Shown here: positions 16,013 through 23,753 of the stretch, in pieces | Position numbering within the stretch: position 1 is the stretch's first letter | Layout: each line of letters opens with the position of its first letter | Source: RGIG2945 sp045540355 | GTDB lineage: Bacteria; Bacillota; Clostridia; Oscillospirales; Acutalibacteraceae | Length of the DNA stretch: 64,000 bases | Reading direction: 5' to 3' | Assembly: GCA_045540355.1 (NCBI GenBank) | Contig: JAZQHB010000006.1 | Span: 1-64,000, forward strand | The notes under the pieces: model-generated | Databases searched by the model: none | Told to the model about the DNA's origin: nothing | The model's input: only the letters and a program-made list of their open reading frames with translations | Translations under genes and position numbers: made by a program

Positions 16013-16093
16013 GTCGAAATAGATAAAAATGTGTGAAAAATCTATTGTAATGTGAAAGAAAATACAAACCTTCAGCTAAAAACAAAAATCATC

Positions 16094-16122
16094 TTGTAAT
16101 TTTTATAAAGATTAAGTATAAT
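16094..16122 (+). promoter_or_regulatory. Promoter of the NUDIX-exporter-metF-metH run
   Basis: TTGTAA (16094-16099), 17 nt, TATAAT (16117-16122); start near 16129, 27 bases before the ATG. It diverges from the ribulokinase promoter. Confidence 0.78.
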
Positions 16123-16155
16123 CTTACTTAGGTGTAGAATGAGGAGTAGTATAGA

Positions 16156-16884
16156 ATGTTAGGAAAATTTATAAGAGTGAGGGTAACAAATGTTATCGGT
16201 AGCGTAGATGCCGACAGCAATGAAAAATACCCTTTGAATTTCGGCGTTATTGAGAATGCCGAGAAAAGCAAGATTTGTGACGGAGTATTTATTATGGGAA
16301 TCAATCATCCCGTGAGAATATTTGAAGGCAGAGTAATTGCATCATTAAAAAAAGGCAAAAAGAAATATTATATTGCCGCACCCAAAAGTTCAAGATATAT
16401 CAACTGCGACATAATAAGTGCTATGAATTTAGACGGCAACCATAAATTGGATTGTATCTATGAACGCTCATGCGGTGCGATAGTTTACAGAAAAATCAAC
16501 GGAATTATTCGTTATCTGCTTATAAAGAATAAGCACAGTGCCAATTGGGGGTTCCCTAAGGGTCATGTTGAACGAGGCGAGAATTCCGAGGAAACCGCAA
16601 CAAGAGAGGTGCTTGAGGAAACGGGAATCAATATTGATATATTGCCTGATTTCCGTTCTGTATCCGAATATCGCCTGCAGAATAAAGTTGAAAAGAGCGT
16701 TATCATATTTTTGGCTAAAACCGACGATACAAACACAATAATACAGCAGGAAGAAATAGACGACTATGTATGGCTTGATTATGACAAGGCAATAAACAGA
16801 GTCAAGTTTGAAAACGATAAAAAAATACTTATGGATGCAAATGAATTCCTGAAAGGAGTTTTATATGGCAAATGCACTGTCTGA
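16156..16884 (+). CDS. Inorganic pyrophosphatase-like domain fused to NUDIX hydrolase
   Basis: A 242-residue two-domain protein. The C-terminal half (from about residue 104) is a NUDIX fold with a complete box: Gly136, Glu142, Arg150, Glu151, Glu154, Glu155, Gly157, so it should hydrolyse a nucleoside diphosphate-X. It resembles bis(5'-nucleosyl)-tetraphosphatase-type proteins (LLIKNKHSANWGFPKGH). The N-terminal ~95 residues (LGKFIRVRV, YPLNFGVIEN, DGVFIMGINHPV, FEGRVIASL, YYIAAPKS) follow the pattern of the small clostridial inorganic pyrophosphatase-like family. A GAGGAG site precedes the ATG. It overlaps the exporter gene by 20 bases. Substrate unknown. Confidence 0.82.
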   Translation: MLGKFIRVRVTNVIGSVDADSNEKYPLNFGVIENAEKSKICDGVFIMGINHPVRIFEGRVIASLKKGKKKYYIAAPKSSRYINCDIISAMNLDGNHKLDCIYERSCGAIVYRKINGIIRYLLIKNKHSANWGFPKGHVERGENSEETATREVLEETGINIDILPDFRSVSEYRLQNKVEKSVIIFLAKTDDTNTIIQQEEIDDYVWLDYDKAINRVKFENDKKILMDANEFLKGVLYGKCTV

Positions 16885-17368
16885 GTGGTTGATAGGGGCT
16901 CTCGGCGGAAAAATTCCTGAGGAGCTGATAGTTTTTATAATTTCTCTTTTTCCTGTTTTGGAATTAAGAGGCGGACTTATTGCGGCAAAGCTTTTAGGCG
17001 TAAAGTTTATACCTGCTTTTATAATTTGTTTTATCGGAAATATTTTACCGATACCTTTTATACTTTTGTTTATCCGAAAAATATTTCAATGGCTCAAGAA
17101 AATCAAGGGTGTAAATAAGCTTGTTGAAAAGCTTGAAGTCAGAACGATGCGTAAAAGTAAGACTATTGAAAAATACCGCGAATGGGGTTTGTTGCTCTTT
17201 GTAGCGATACCTCTGCCAGGTACCGGAGGTTGGACAGGTGCTTTGCTGGCAGCTTTGATGGATTTGAGAATGAAAAAAGCATTTCCGATAATAGCACTCG
17301 GTGTTTTTATTGCCGGTGTTATAATGTCTGTTTTAGCTTATGCACTTCCGGGAATGTTCGGATTTTGA
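16865..17368 (+). CDS. Small multidrug-export-family membrane protein (COG2426)
   Basis: A 167-residue integral membrane protein with four to five hydrophobic segments. It matches the Sm_multidrug_ex family: the ELRGGLIAAKLLG and IPLPGTGGWTGALLAALM segments are its conserved re-entrant-like motifs. The family name is historical, and the transported molecule is not established; DedA-like features have been noted for it. Its AAAGGAG site lies inside the end of the NUDIX gene, and metF follows after 13 bases, so it belongs to the same operon. No regulatory element separates it from its neighbours. Confidence 0.82.
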   Translation: MANALSEWLIGALGGKIPEELIVFIISLFPVLELRGGLIAAKLLGVKFIPAFIICFIGNILPIPFILLFIRKIFQWLKKIKGVNKLVEKLEVRTMRKSKTIEKYREWGLLLFVAIPLPGTGGWTGALLAALMDLRMKKAFPIIALGVFIAGVIMSVLAYALPGMFGF

Positions 17369-17381
17369 GGAGTAATATAAA

Positions 17382-18248
17382 ATGAAAATTTCTGATTTGT
17401 TGACAAAAAAGAAAACGACACTTTCTTTTGAAATATTTCCGCCCAAGGCAGATGCACCTTTTGCTCCTGTTCTTGATGCGGCGAAAAGATTGTCAATTTT
17501 AAGCCCTGATTATATGAGTGTTACATACGGTGCAAACGGCGGTGCTTCAAAGAATACGGTTGCAATTACATCAATGATTGAGAACGGTTTTGCAACGACT
17601 TCCATGGCACACATGACTTGCGTATCATCTACAGCTGAGGATGTAAAATTGTTGCTTCAGAGGCTGCAGGATAATAATATAGAAAACATCCTTGCACTCA
17701 GAGGAGATATTCCCGAAGGTGTTGATGCAAACGCAAAAAGAGATTATCAATATGCATATCAGCTTGTAAAAGAAATTAAAGATTTTGGCGGGTTCTGCAT
17801 CGGAGGTGCCTGTTATCCTGAGGGTCATGTGGAATCCTCAAGCAAAGAAACTGACCTTGATAACCTTAAAATCAAGGTTGACAGCGGATGCGACTTTTTA
17901 GTAACACAGATGTTTTTTGACAACAATATTTATTATGATTTTCTTGATAAAGCAATTCAGAAAGGCATCACCGTTCCTATTATTGCGGGTATAATGCCTG
18001 CTATGAATGCAAAACAGATAAAGCGTTCATGTGATTTGTCCGGCTCAAAATTGCCTAAAAAATTTGAGCAGATGCTTGAGAAATACTATGACAAACCGAG
18101 TGCTTTTTTACAGGCAGGCATATCTTACGCGATTGACCAGATAACGGATCTTATAGTAAATGATGTCAGAGGTATCCACATTTATACGATGAACAAGGCT
18201 GATGTTGCCAAAAAAATTACTGAGAGTATCGGTGAGCTTATAAAATGA
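17382..18248 (+). CDS. metF: 5,10-methylenetetrahydrofolate reductase
   Basis: A 288-residue FAD enzyme that reduces methylene-THF to methyl-THF, the methyl donor for methionine synthesis. Family features include LSFEIFPPK near the N terminus (catalytic Glu in a SFEFFPPK-type motif), SVTYGANGG, LALRGDIP and VTQMFFDN. Length is normal for the bacterial single-domain enzyme. GAGGAG precedes the ATG. Its stop overlaps the metH start as ATGA, so the enzyme and its user are translationally coupled. No S-box or T-box riboswitch lies in the leaders of this operon. Confidence 0.96.
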   Translation: MKISDLLTKKKTTLSFEIFPPKADAPFAPVLDAAKRLSILSPDYMSVTYGANGGASKNTVAITSMIENGFATTSMAHMTCVSSTAEDVKLLLQRLQDNNIENILALRGDIPEGVDANAKRDYQYAYQLVKEIKDFGGFCIGGACYPEGHVESSSKETDLDNLKIKVDSGCDFLVTQMFFDNNIYYDFLDKAIQKGITVPIIAGIMPAMNAKQIKRSCDLSGSKLPKKFEQMLEKYYDKPSAFLQAGISYAIDQITDLIVNDVRGIHIYTMNKADVAKKITESIGELIK

Positions 18249-20578
18249 AGATGAATTTTAGTGAGAGAATATTTTTTGCAGACGGCGGTATGGGTACGCT
18301 TTTGCAAAAAGAAGGTGTTACGGGAACACCTGAGTTGTTAAATATTGAAAATCCCGAGCTTATAAAGAAAATACATCGACAGTATATTGAAAGCGGTTGT
18401 GATTTTATAACCGCAAATACCTTCGGTGCGAATAGAATAAAACTTGAGGCGGATGTTGAAAATGTAGTAGCATCCGCTATTGCTATTGCTAAAGAAATTG
18501 CAGAGAATAAGCTTGTGGCGGTTGATATCGGACCGACAGGCAAGCTGTTAAAGCCCATGGGGGACCTTGATTTTGAAGATGCTTACAAAGCGTTTTCCGA
18601 GGTTGCAATTACTGCTGAAAAAAGCGGTGCCGATATTGCGTTAATAGAAACAATGACAGACACCTATGAAATGAAAGCAGCAGTTTTGGCGGTAAAAGAG
18701 AATACGGATTTACCCGTGTTTGCAAGTTTTTCGTTTGATGTCGACGGCAAGCTCCTGACCGGCGGCAATATTGAAGCGGCTGCAGCTCTTCTTGAAGGCC
18801 TCGGAGTTGATGTTATCGGAATCAACTGTGGCTATGGTCCCAAGGTTATAAAAGGCTTTGCCGAAAAGCTTTTGAAAATTGTATCAACGCCGATTATGAT
18901 AATGCCCAATGCGGGACTTCCGAAAATCATAAACGGAGAAACTGTTTTTGATGTGGATGCGGAAGAATTTTCTGACGATATGAAAGAGCTTGCTCAGATG
19001 GGTGTAAGTATTCTCGGCGGTTGTTGCGGCACAACTCCCGAGCATATAAAAAAGACCGTTGAAAAATGTAAGAATATAAAACCTCGGCCGATAACAGACA
19101 AAAAAATCACGGTTGTATCATCTTATGCAAAGGCACAGATAATAGGCGAAACCCCTGTTGTAATCGGAGAAAGAATAAACCCCACAGGCAAAAAAAGATT
19201 GAAACAGGCACTTGTGGAAAATGATTTTGATTATCTCTTATCACAAGGGTTTGACCAGGTGAATGCAGGTGCACATATACTTGATGTCAATGTCGGCATG
19301 CCTGAAATTGATGAAAAAGCCGTGATGGAAGAGGCGGTAGTGAAAATACAGTCAGCGATATCTCTTCCGTTGCAGATAGACAGTGCATCTCCCGATGTCT
19401 TGGAAGGTGCTTTGAGAATTTATAACGGCAAAGCACTTCTTAACTCTGTAAACGGCAAAAAAGAGATAATGGAAAAAGTATTTCCGATTGCAAAAAAATA
19501 CGGTGCTGTTATCGTCGGTCTTACTCTTGATGAAAACGGAATACCCGAAACAGCTGAAGGCAGACTTGCGATTGCAGAAAAAATCGTAAAAACTGCAGGC
19601 GAGTACGGTATAGATAAAAAAGATATAATAATTGATGCTTTGACACTCACAGTCAGTGCACAACCTGATGCGGCAAATGTTACAACGGAAGCAGTAAAGC
19701 TCATAAAAGAAAAATTGGGTGTAAAAACAGTTCTTGGTGTATCGAATGTGTCGTTTGGATTACCTCAGAGAGAAATAATAAATTCTGTTTTCTATCACAG
19801 AACACTTGAAGCGGGGCTTGATGCGGCAATACTCAATCCTAACTCAAAACCGATGATGAATGTGCTTTATTCTCACAATGCACTTAACGGGACCGATATC
19901 GGTTGCGAAAAATATATTTCTGTTTTCTCTGAACAGATAATGGAAAATACAAAAAAAGAAGCAGATTTGAAAACGGATATAATAAGCGGACTTTCCGACT
20001 CGGCGGCACAGAAAACCGCAGTGCTTATTAAAACGGAAGATTCTCAGGCGATTATAAATTCATATATCGTTCCCGCTTTAGAAAAGGTCGGAGCCGACTA
20101 TGAAAGTGGAAAAATTTTCTTACCCCAGCTTTTGAAAGCGGCAGAAGCGGCACAATCTGCCTTTGCAATAATTAAAGAAAACCTTAAAGCTACCGAAGAA
20201 AAATCAGAGCCGAAGGGTAAAATTGTTGTTGCAACGGTAAAAGGTGATATACACGATATCGGTAAAAATATAGCTGCGGTAATGCTTGAAAATTACGGAT
20301 ATGAAGTAATAGATTTAGGTAAAGATGTTGAGCCTCAGGCGGTAGTTGATGCCGTGGTTAAAAACAATGTTAGTCTGGCAGGACTGAGTGCATTGATGAC
20401 AACAACGGTACCATCGATGAAAGAAACAATAGAGCTTCTCAAAGCAAAAGCACCCGATTGCAAAATTATGGTCGGCGGTGCGGTTTTGACTGAGGAACTT
20501 TGCACAATGCTTAATGCTGACTATTTTGCATTTGATGCGATTGAGGATATAAGAATAGCAAAAGAAATTTTCGGATAA
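18245..20578 (+). CDS. metH: Cobalamin-dependent methionine synthase, short form without reactivation domain
   Basis: A 777-residue MetH that transfers a methyl group from methyl-THF to homocysteine through cobalamin. Domains in order: homocysteine-binding barrel (about 1-285, zinc ligands Cys195, Cys260, Cys261), pterin-binding barrel (about 310-570, VIGERINPTGKKR), four-helix cap (about 590-655) and Rossmann B12 domain (about 657-777) with the lower ligand His670 in GDIHDIGKN. The ~330-residue AdoMet-dependent activation domain of the 1227-residue E. coli enzyme is missing at the C terminus, which ends normally. Reactivation must use another protein or be unnecessary under strict anaerobiosis. 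It is coupled to metF. Confidence 0.95.
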   Translation: MKMNFSERIFFADGGMGTLLQKEGVTGTPELLNIENPELIKKIHRQYIESGCDFITANTFGANRIKLEADVENVVASAIAIAKEIAENKLVAVDIGPTGKLLKPMGDLDFEDAYKAFSEVAITAEKSGADIALIETMTDTYEMKAAVLAVKENTDLPVFASFSFDVDGKLLTGGNIEAAAALLEGLGVDVIGINCGYGPKVIKGFAEKLLKIVSTPIMIMPNAGLPKIINGETVFDVDAEEFSDDMKELAQMGVSILGGCCGTTPEHIKKTVEKCKNIKPRPITDKKITVVSSYAKAQIIGETPVVIGERINPTGKKRLKQALVENDFDYLLSQGFDQVNAGAHILDVNVGMPEIDEKAVMEEAVVKIQSAISLPLQIDSASPDVLEGALRIYNGKALLNSVNGKKEIMEKVFPIAKKYGAVIVGLTLDENGIPETAEGRLAIAEKIVKTAGEYGIDKKDIIIDALTLTVSAQPDAANVTTEAVKLIKEKLGVKTVLGVSNVSFGLPQREIINSVFYHRTLEAGLDAAILNPNSKPMMNVLYSHNALNGTDIGCEKYISVFSEQIMENTKKEADLKTDIISGLSDSAAQKTAVLIKTEDSQAIINSYIVPALEKVGADYESGKIFLPQLLKAAEAAQSAFAIIKENLKATEEKSEPKGKIVVATVKGDIHDIGKNIAAVMLENYGYEVIDLGKDVEPQAVVDAVVKNNVSLAGLSALMTTTVPSMKETIELLKAKAPDCKIMVGGAVLTEELCTMLNADYFAFDAIEDIRIAKEIFG

Positions 20579-20617
20579 AGTTTACAATATGTTAAACTAT
20601 TTTAAACAGTAATCAGA

Positions 20618-20623
20618 TATAAT
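20618..20623 (+). promoter_or_regulatory. Possible -10 of the DUF5685/J-domain operon
   Basis: TATAAT in an AT-rich 73-base gap after metH, 29 bases before the ATG at 20652. The best -35 (TTAAAC at 20592-20597) is too far away (20 nt), and only a weak 6-bp hairpin follows metH, so partial read-through from metH is possible. Confidence 0.35.
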
Positions 20624-20651
20624 ATAAATCATTACAATGATAAGGTGAGTT

Positions 20652-21488
20652 ATGTTAGGTTTCGTTAAGGCACATAAGCCTGAAATGAAAATGAAGGATT
20701 ATGAATTATACAGGGGTGTTTATTGTTCACTTTGTAAAGAATTGGGCAAGAGCTACGGTATATTTTCAAGAATGATTTTAAGCTATGATTTCACCTTTCT
20801 TGCGATATTAAACATGGCACTCAAAGATAACTGTGTCGGTTTCAAAAAATCGCATTGCAGTTTCAATCCTTTCAAAAAATGTGCAAGCTGTACCAACGCT
20901 TCCGAGGAATTAAAACAGGCGGCGGCAGGTGGTGTGATTATTTCTTATTACAAGCTCCTTGATGACCTGTCTGATGAAAAATTTCTGAAAAAACTGAGGT
21001 CAGCGGCGGTAATACCGCTTTTAGCGTTACCTCACAGAAAAGCGGCAAGGGATTTTCCGGTAATCGAGGAAAGCGTTAAATCTGCAATGTCACAACAAGC
21101 GGTGCTTGAAAAAGAAAACTGCAAAAGTGTAGATATGGCCGCCGAGCCTACTGCAAAAGCTATGGGAAAAATCTTTTCTCAGATATCGTCAGGTGGCAAA
21201 GAATTAGAAAGATTAGGATACTGTATGGGCAAATTTGTATATACAGTTGATGCGGCGGCGGACTTGAGGGAAGATCTAAAATCAGGCAGATATAATCCTC
21301 TGATAACTGAAAATATGACAGAAGAGAGCATAAAAGAAGCACAGGATAAAATGAAAGGTATTTTAAATTACTGCATATCGGAAATGATAGAGTCGTATAA
21401 AAAATTACCTGTAAAGAGATTTAACGATATATTGGAGAATATACTATATGACGGGTTGTTCTTTTCAATGCAATCCGAGATTAAGTGA
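20652..21488 (+). CDS. DUF5685-like protein with squalene/phytoene-synthase-like motifs
   Basis: A 278-residue, mainly helical, soluble protein. I recognise it as resembling the DUF5685 family found beside J-domain genes in gut Clostridia; no function is established. Visible features: YCSLCKELG (Cys25, Cys28) and CSFNPFKKCASC (Cys69, Cys77, Cys80), which could bind a metal; an acidic motif YYKLLDDLSDE (about 99-109); and about 100 residues later DAAADLREDLKSGRYNPL (200-217). The two acidic motifs, their spacing, and ED-x3-GR-Y-P resemble the paired aspartate motifs of squalene/phytoene synthases, though this is inference. AAGGTGAG precedes the ATG. The J-domain gene follows after 11 bases. 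Confidence 0.65.
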   Translation: MLGFVKAHKPEMKMKDYELYRGVYCSLCKELGKSYGIFSRMILSYDFTFLAILNMALKDNCVGFKKSHCSFNPFKKCASCTNASEELKQAAAGGVIISYYKLLDDLSDEKFLKKLRSAAVIPLLALPHRKAARDFPVIEESVKSAMSQQAVLEKENCKSVDMAAEPTAKAMGKIFSQISSGGKELERLGYCMGKFVYTVDAAADLREDLKSGRYNPLITENMTEESIKEAQDKMKGILNYCISEMIESYKKLPVKRFNDILENILYDGLFFSMQSEIK

Positions 21489-21499
21489 GAAGGTGAAGA

Positions 21500-22108
21500 A
21501 TGGGAAATCCGTATGAAGTTTTAGGGGTAGCTGAAAATGCTTCCGACAATGAAGTCAGAGAAGCTTACAGAAGACTTGCAAGACAATATCATCCCGATAA
21601 TTGCAGCAATGATTTTCAAAGGCAGATGGCTGAAAAAAGAATGCAGGAAGTAAACGAGGCTTATGACAGAATAATCCAAATGCGTCGTGATTTCAACGGC
21701 GGCTCATCGAACCGAGGCAAAGCTTCGTACGGCTCGTCAGGTCTTGCAGATGTAAGAGCAAAAATAAATCAAGGCAGATTGGACGATGCTCAGACAATAC
21801 TTGACGGAATTCCGCCAGCGGACAGAACGGCGGAATGGCATTATTTAAAGGGTACAATTCAGCATCGCAGAGGTTGGTTTAATGAAGCCGCTGTTAATTT
21901 TGAAGATGCTTGCAGAATGGATCCGGGAAACAGAGAATATAAAGCTGCTTACGACAGCGTTCGCAGAGCACAGAACGGCGGCTACAGAGAACACCGTAAT
22001 GTAAATAACAGAGCAGGCGGTTGCAGTGCTTGCGATATTTGCACAGGACTTATGTGTGCTGATTGTTGTTTTGAATGTATGGGTGGAGATTTTATCAGAT
22101 GTTGTTGA
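21500..22108 (+). CDS. J-domain protein with TPR-like middle and cysteine-rich tail
   Basis: A 202-residue DnaJ-class co-chaperone. Residues 3-65 form a J domain with the HPD motif (31-33), so it should stimulate an Hsp70 ATPase. A flexible GGSSNRGKASYGSSG linker follows, then a TPR-like helical repeat (about 81-155, with YLKGTIQHRRGWFNEAAVNFEDACRMDPGN). The last 28 residues hold nine cysteines (175, 178, 181, 186, 189, 190, 193, 201, 202), unlike the zinc-finger spacing of DnaJ, and could bind metal or receive lipids. It lacks the DnaJ client-binding domains. It lies between the DUF5685-like gene and a membrane protein, all probably one operon. Confidence 0.85.
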   Translation: MGNPYEVLGVAENASDNEVREAYRRLARQYHPDNCSNDFQRQMAEKRMQEVNEAYDRIIQMRRDFNGGSSNRGKASYGSSGLADVRAKINQGRLDDAQTILDGIPPADRTAEWHYLKGTIQHRRGWFNEAAVNFEDACRMDPGNREYKAAYDSVRRAQNGGYREHRNVNNRAGGCSACDICTGLMCADCCFECMGGDFIRCC

Positions 22109-22644
22109 TGAAAAAAAGCAAAAAGCTTGCGATATCAGCAGTTTTTGCCGCAGTATCGGTAGTACTGATGCTGATGACGGGAATTATCCCTGTTCTTACT
22201 TACGCGATACCTGCCATAGCAGGACTAATACTCACAATCATCGTTATTGAAATAGATAAAAAATGGGCAGTAGCGGTTTATTTCACGGTGTCTGTACTCT
22301 CACTTATCTTAGTGCCCGACAAAGAAGCGGTAGCAATGTATATTGCATTTTTCGGGTATTATCCCATAATAAAATCTGTGTTTGAAAGCAAGCTTCCGAT
22401 TGTTTTTGAATATATAATAAAATTCTCATTGTTCAATGTTGCGATGGTCGGAAGTTATTGCTTGTTGATATTTGTTCTTATGCCTGAATTAAAAGATGAA
22501 TTACTTGATGCGGACAAGTGGTTTTTACCGATTTTATTAGCAGCCGGAAATGTTTTCTTCTTCCTGTATGACTACGCGATGACCAAAATGATTACCGTTT
22601 ATAATCTTCTTTGGCATAAATTTTTATACAGAATTTTTAAATAA
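22108..22644 (+). CDS. Polytopic membrane protein of unknown function
   Basis: A 178-residue hydrophobic protein with about five to six membrane segments and a basic N terminus (MKKSKK). Its start overlaps the J-domain stop as TGATG. An in-frame ATG at 22099 is 10 bases after GGAG and could be used instead, adding MLL. The overall plan (small, MTGIIPVLTYAIPAIAG near the N terminus) recalls ECF S-component-like or related small carriers, but no ligand motif is recognised. Genetic coupling suggests it works with the J-domain and DUF5685-like proteins, perhaps as their membrane partner. A terminator overlaps its stop codon. Confidence 0.7.
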   Translation: MKKSKKLAISAVFAAVSVVLMLMTGIIPVLTYAIPAIAGLILTIIVIEIDKKWAVAVYFTVSVLSLILVPDKEAVAMYIAFFGYYPIIKSVFESKLPIVFEYIIKFSLFNVAMVGSYCLLIFVLMPELKDELLDADKWFLPILLAAGNVFFFLYDYAMTKMITVYNLLWHKFLYRIFK

Positions 22645-22686
22645 GATGTTTTTGTCACTTTTTGATGAAAACATCTTATTTTTTTC
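22640..22686 (+). terminator. Rho-independent terminator of the J-domain operon
   Basis: AATAAGATGTTTT (22640-22652) pairs perfectly with AAAACATCTTATT (22668-22680) around a 15-nt loop, followed by TTTTTT. The stem includes the stop codon of the membrane-protein gene. Confidence 0.8.
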
Positions 22687-22696
22687 TGTTTTACCA

Positions 22697-22725
22697 TTGT
22701 TTTATTTTTCCTTATGTAGTATAAT
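22697..22725 (+). promoter_or_regulatory. Sigma-A promoter of kinase-GH4-sialidase-like operon
   Basis: TTGTTT (22697-22702), 17 nt, TATAAT (22720-22725); start near 22732, giving a leader of about 68 bases in which no riboswitch is recognised. Confidence 0.72.
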
Positions 22726-22799
22726 AACTGTATATATAATCTTATCTATGATAGAAGAAGTGTGTGTAAAAACAAAACTGTTAAGAAAGGATTTTTAAA

Positions 22800-23738
22800 A
22801 TGAAGTATTACATAGGTGTTGACGGCGGCGGTACAAAAACACAGTACGCCATGTTTGATGAAAATAAAAATATGATTGCAACGGTTAAAGGACCGGGAAG
22901 CAATCACGAAAATATGGAAGGCGGAATCCCCGAGGCTGCAAACCTTATTTTTGAAGGCTTGAACGCAGTTGCAAAAGAAGCAGGTGTTGCACTTTCAGAT
23001 GTAAGCTTTACACTTATGGGTCTTGCAGGTATTGACCATCAGTATCAGCATGACGATATGTGTGCAGAATTAAAGGCAAAAGGCTTTGACAATTTTGAAA
23101 TATTCAATGACGGCTTTATCGTGGTTAAAGCAGGTGCGACTGGCGAAGCAGCAATCGGCTACAACCTCGGTACAGGTACTTGCTGTAATGCAATAGATTC
23201 GGATGGCAAAATGCTTCAGCTTGCAGGACTTGATGTATTCTCGGGTGATAAAGGTAACGGTCATTGGATAGCAGCACAGACTTTCAGAATTATCTATGAT
23301 GACATCTATCTCGGAAAGAGAGAATCAGCAGTCACAAAGATGTATATGGACGAATACGGTCTCAAAAATAAAGATGAATTTTTAGCAACCGTATCCGAAT
23401 TTGAAACAGAAGATGCAAACAACAGAATTATGCGACTTATTGACTTTTTCTTCGATGCATCAAAGCTTGGCGACGAGGCTGTTATGGAAGTTATTGAAGA
23501 AATCGCTCAGAGAGGTGCGGATTTCATCACTTCACATTTAAGACAGCTTAATTTCAAAGAAGATGAGGTTGAAGTAGTGCTTTCAGGTTCGGTACATACA
23601 AAGCTTCCCAATGAAGTTTATCTTGAAGCACTTGAAAAGAAGGTTGCAGCAGCAACAGATAAAAAAGTTAAATATATCAAGCTGACACAGTTACCGGTTG
23701 TAGGTTGTGTTAACTGGATTTTTCAGAAATTTATTTGA
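22800..23738 (+). CDS. BadF/BadG-type sugar kinase (N-acetylglucosamine kinase-like)
   Basis: A 312-residue member of the ASKHA fold. The N-terminal GVDGGGTKTQYAMFD is the phosphate-1 loop of the BadF/BadG/BcrA/BcrD family, and GTGTCCNAI and LSGSVHTK are the later phosphate and adenosine motifs. Family members close to this length phosphorylate amino sugars such as N-acetylglucosamine. It heads a three-gene operon with a GH4 glycosidase (15 bases apart) and a sialidase-like protein. Since GH4 enzymes usually act on phosphorylated glycosides and no PTS genes are present, this kinase may phosphorylate the imported glycan. AAAGGA precedes the ATG. Confidence 0.85.
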   Translation: MKYYIGVDGGGTKTQYAMFDENKNMIATVKGPGSNHENMEGGIPEAANLIFEGLNAVAKEAGVALSDVSFTLMGLAGIDHQYQHDDMCAELKAKGFDNFEIFNDGFIVVKAGATGEAAIGYNLGTGTCCNAIDSDGKMLQLAGLDVFSGDKGNGHWIAAQTFRIIYDDIYLGKRESAVTKMYMDEYGLKNKDEFLATVSEFETEDANNRIMRLIDFFFDASKLGDEAVMEVIEEIAQRGADFITSHLRQLNFKEDEVEVVLSGSVHTKLPNEVYLEALEKKVAAATDKKVKYIKLTQLPVVGCVNWIFQKFI

Positions 23739-23753
23739 TAAGGAGAATTTAAA

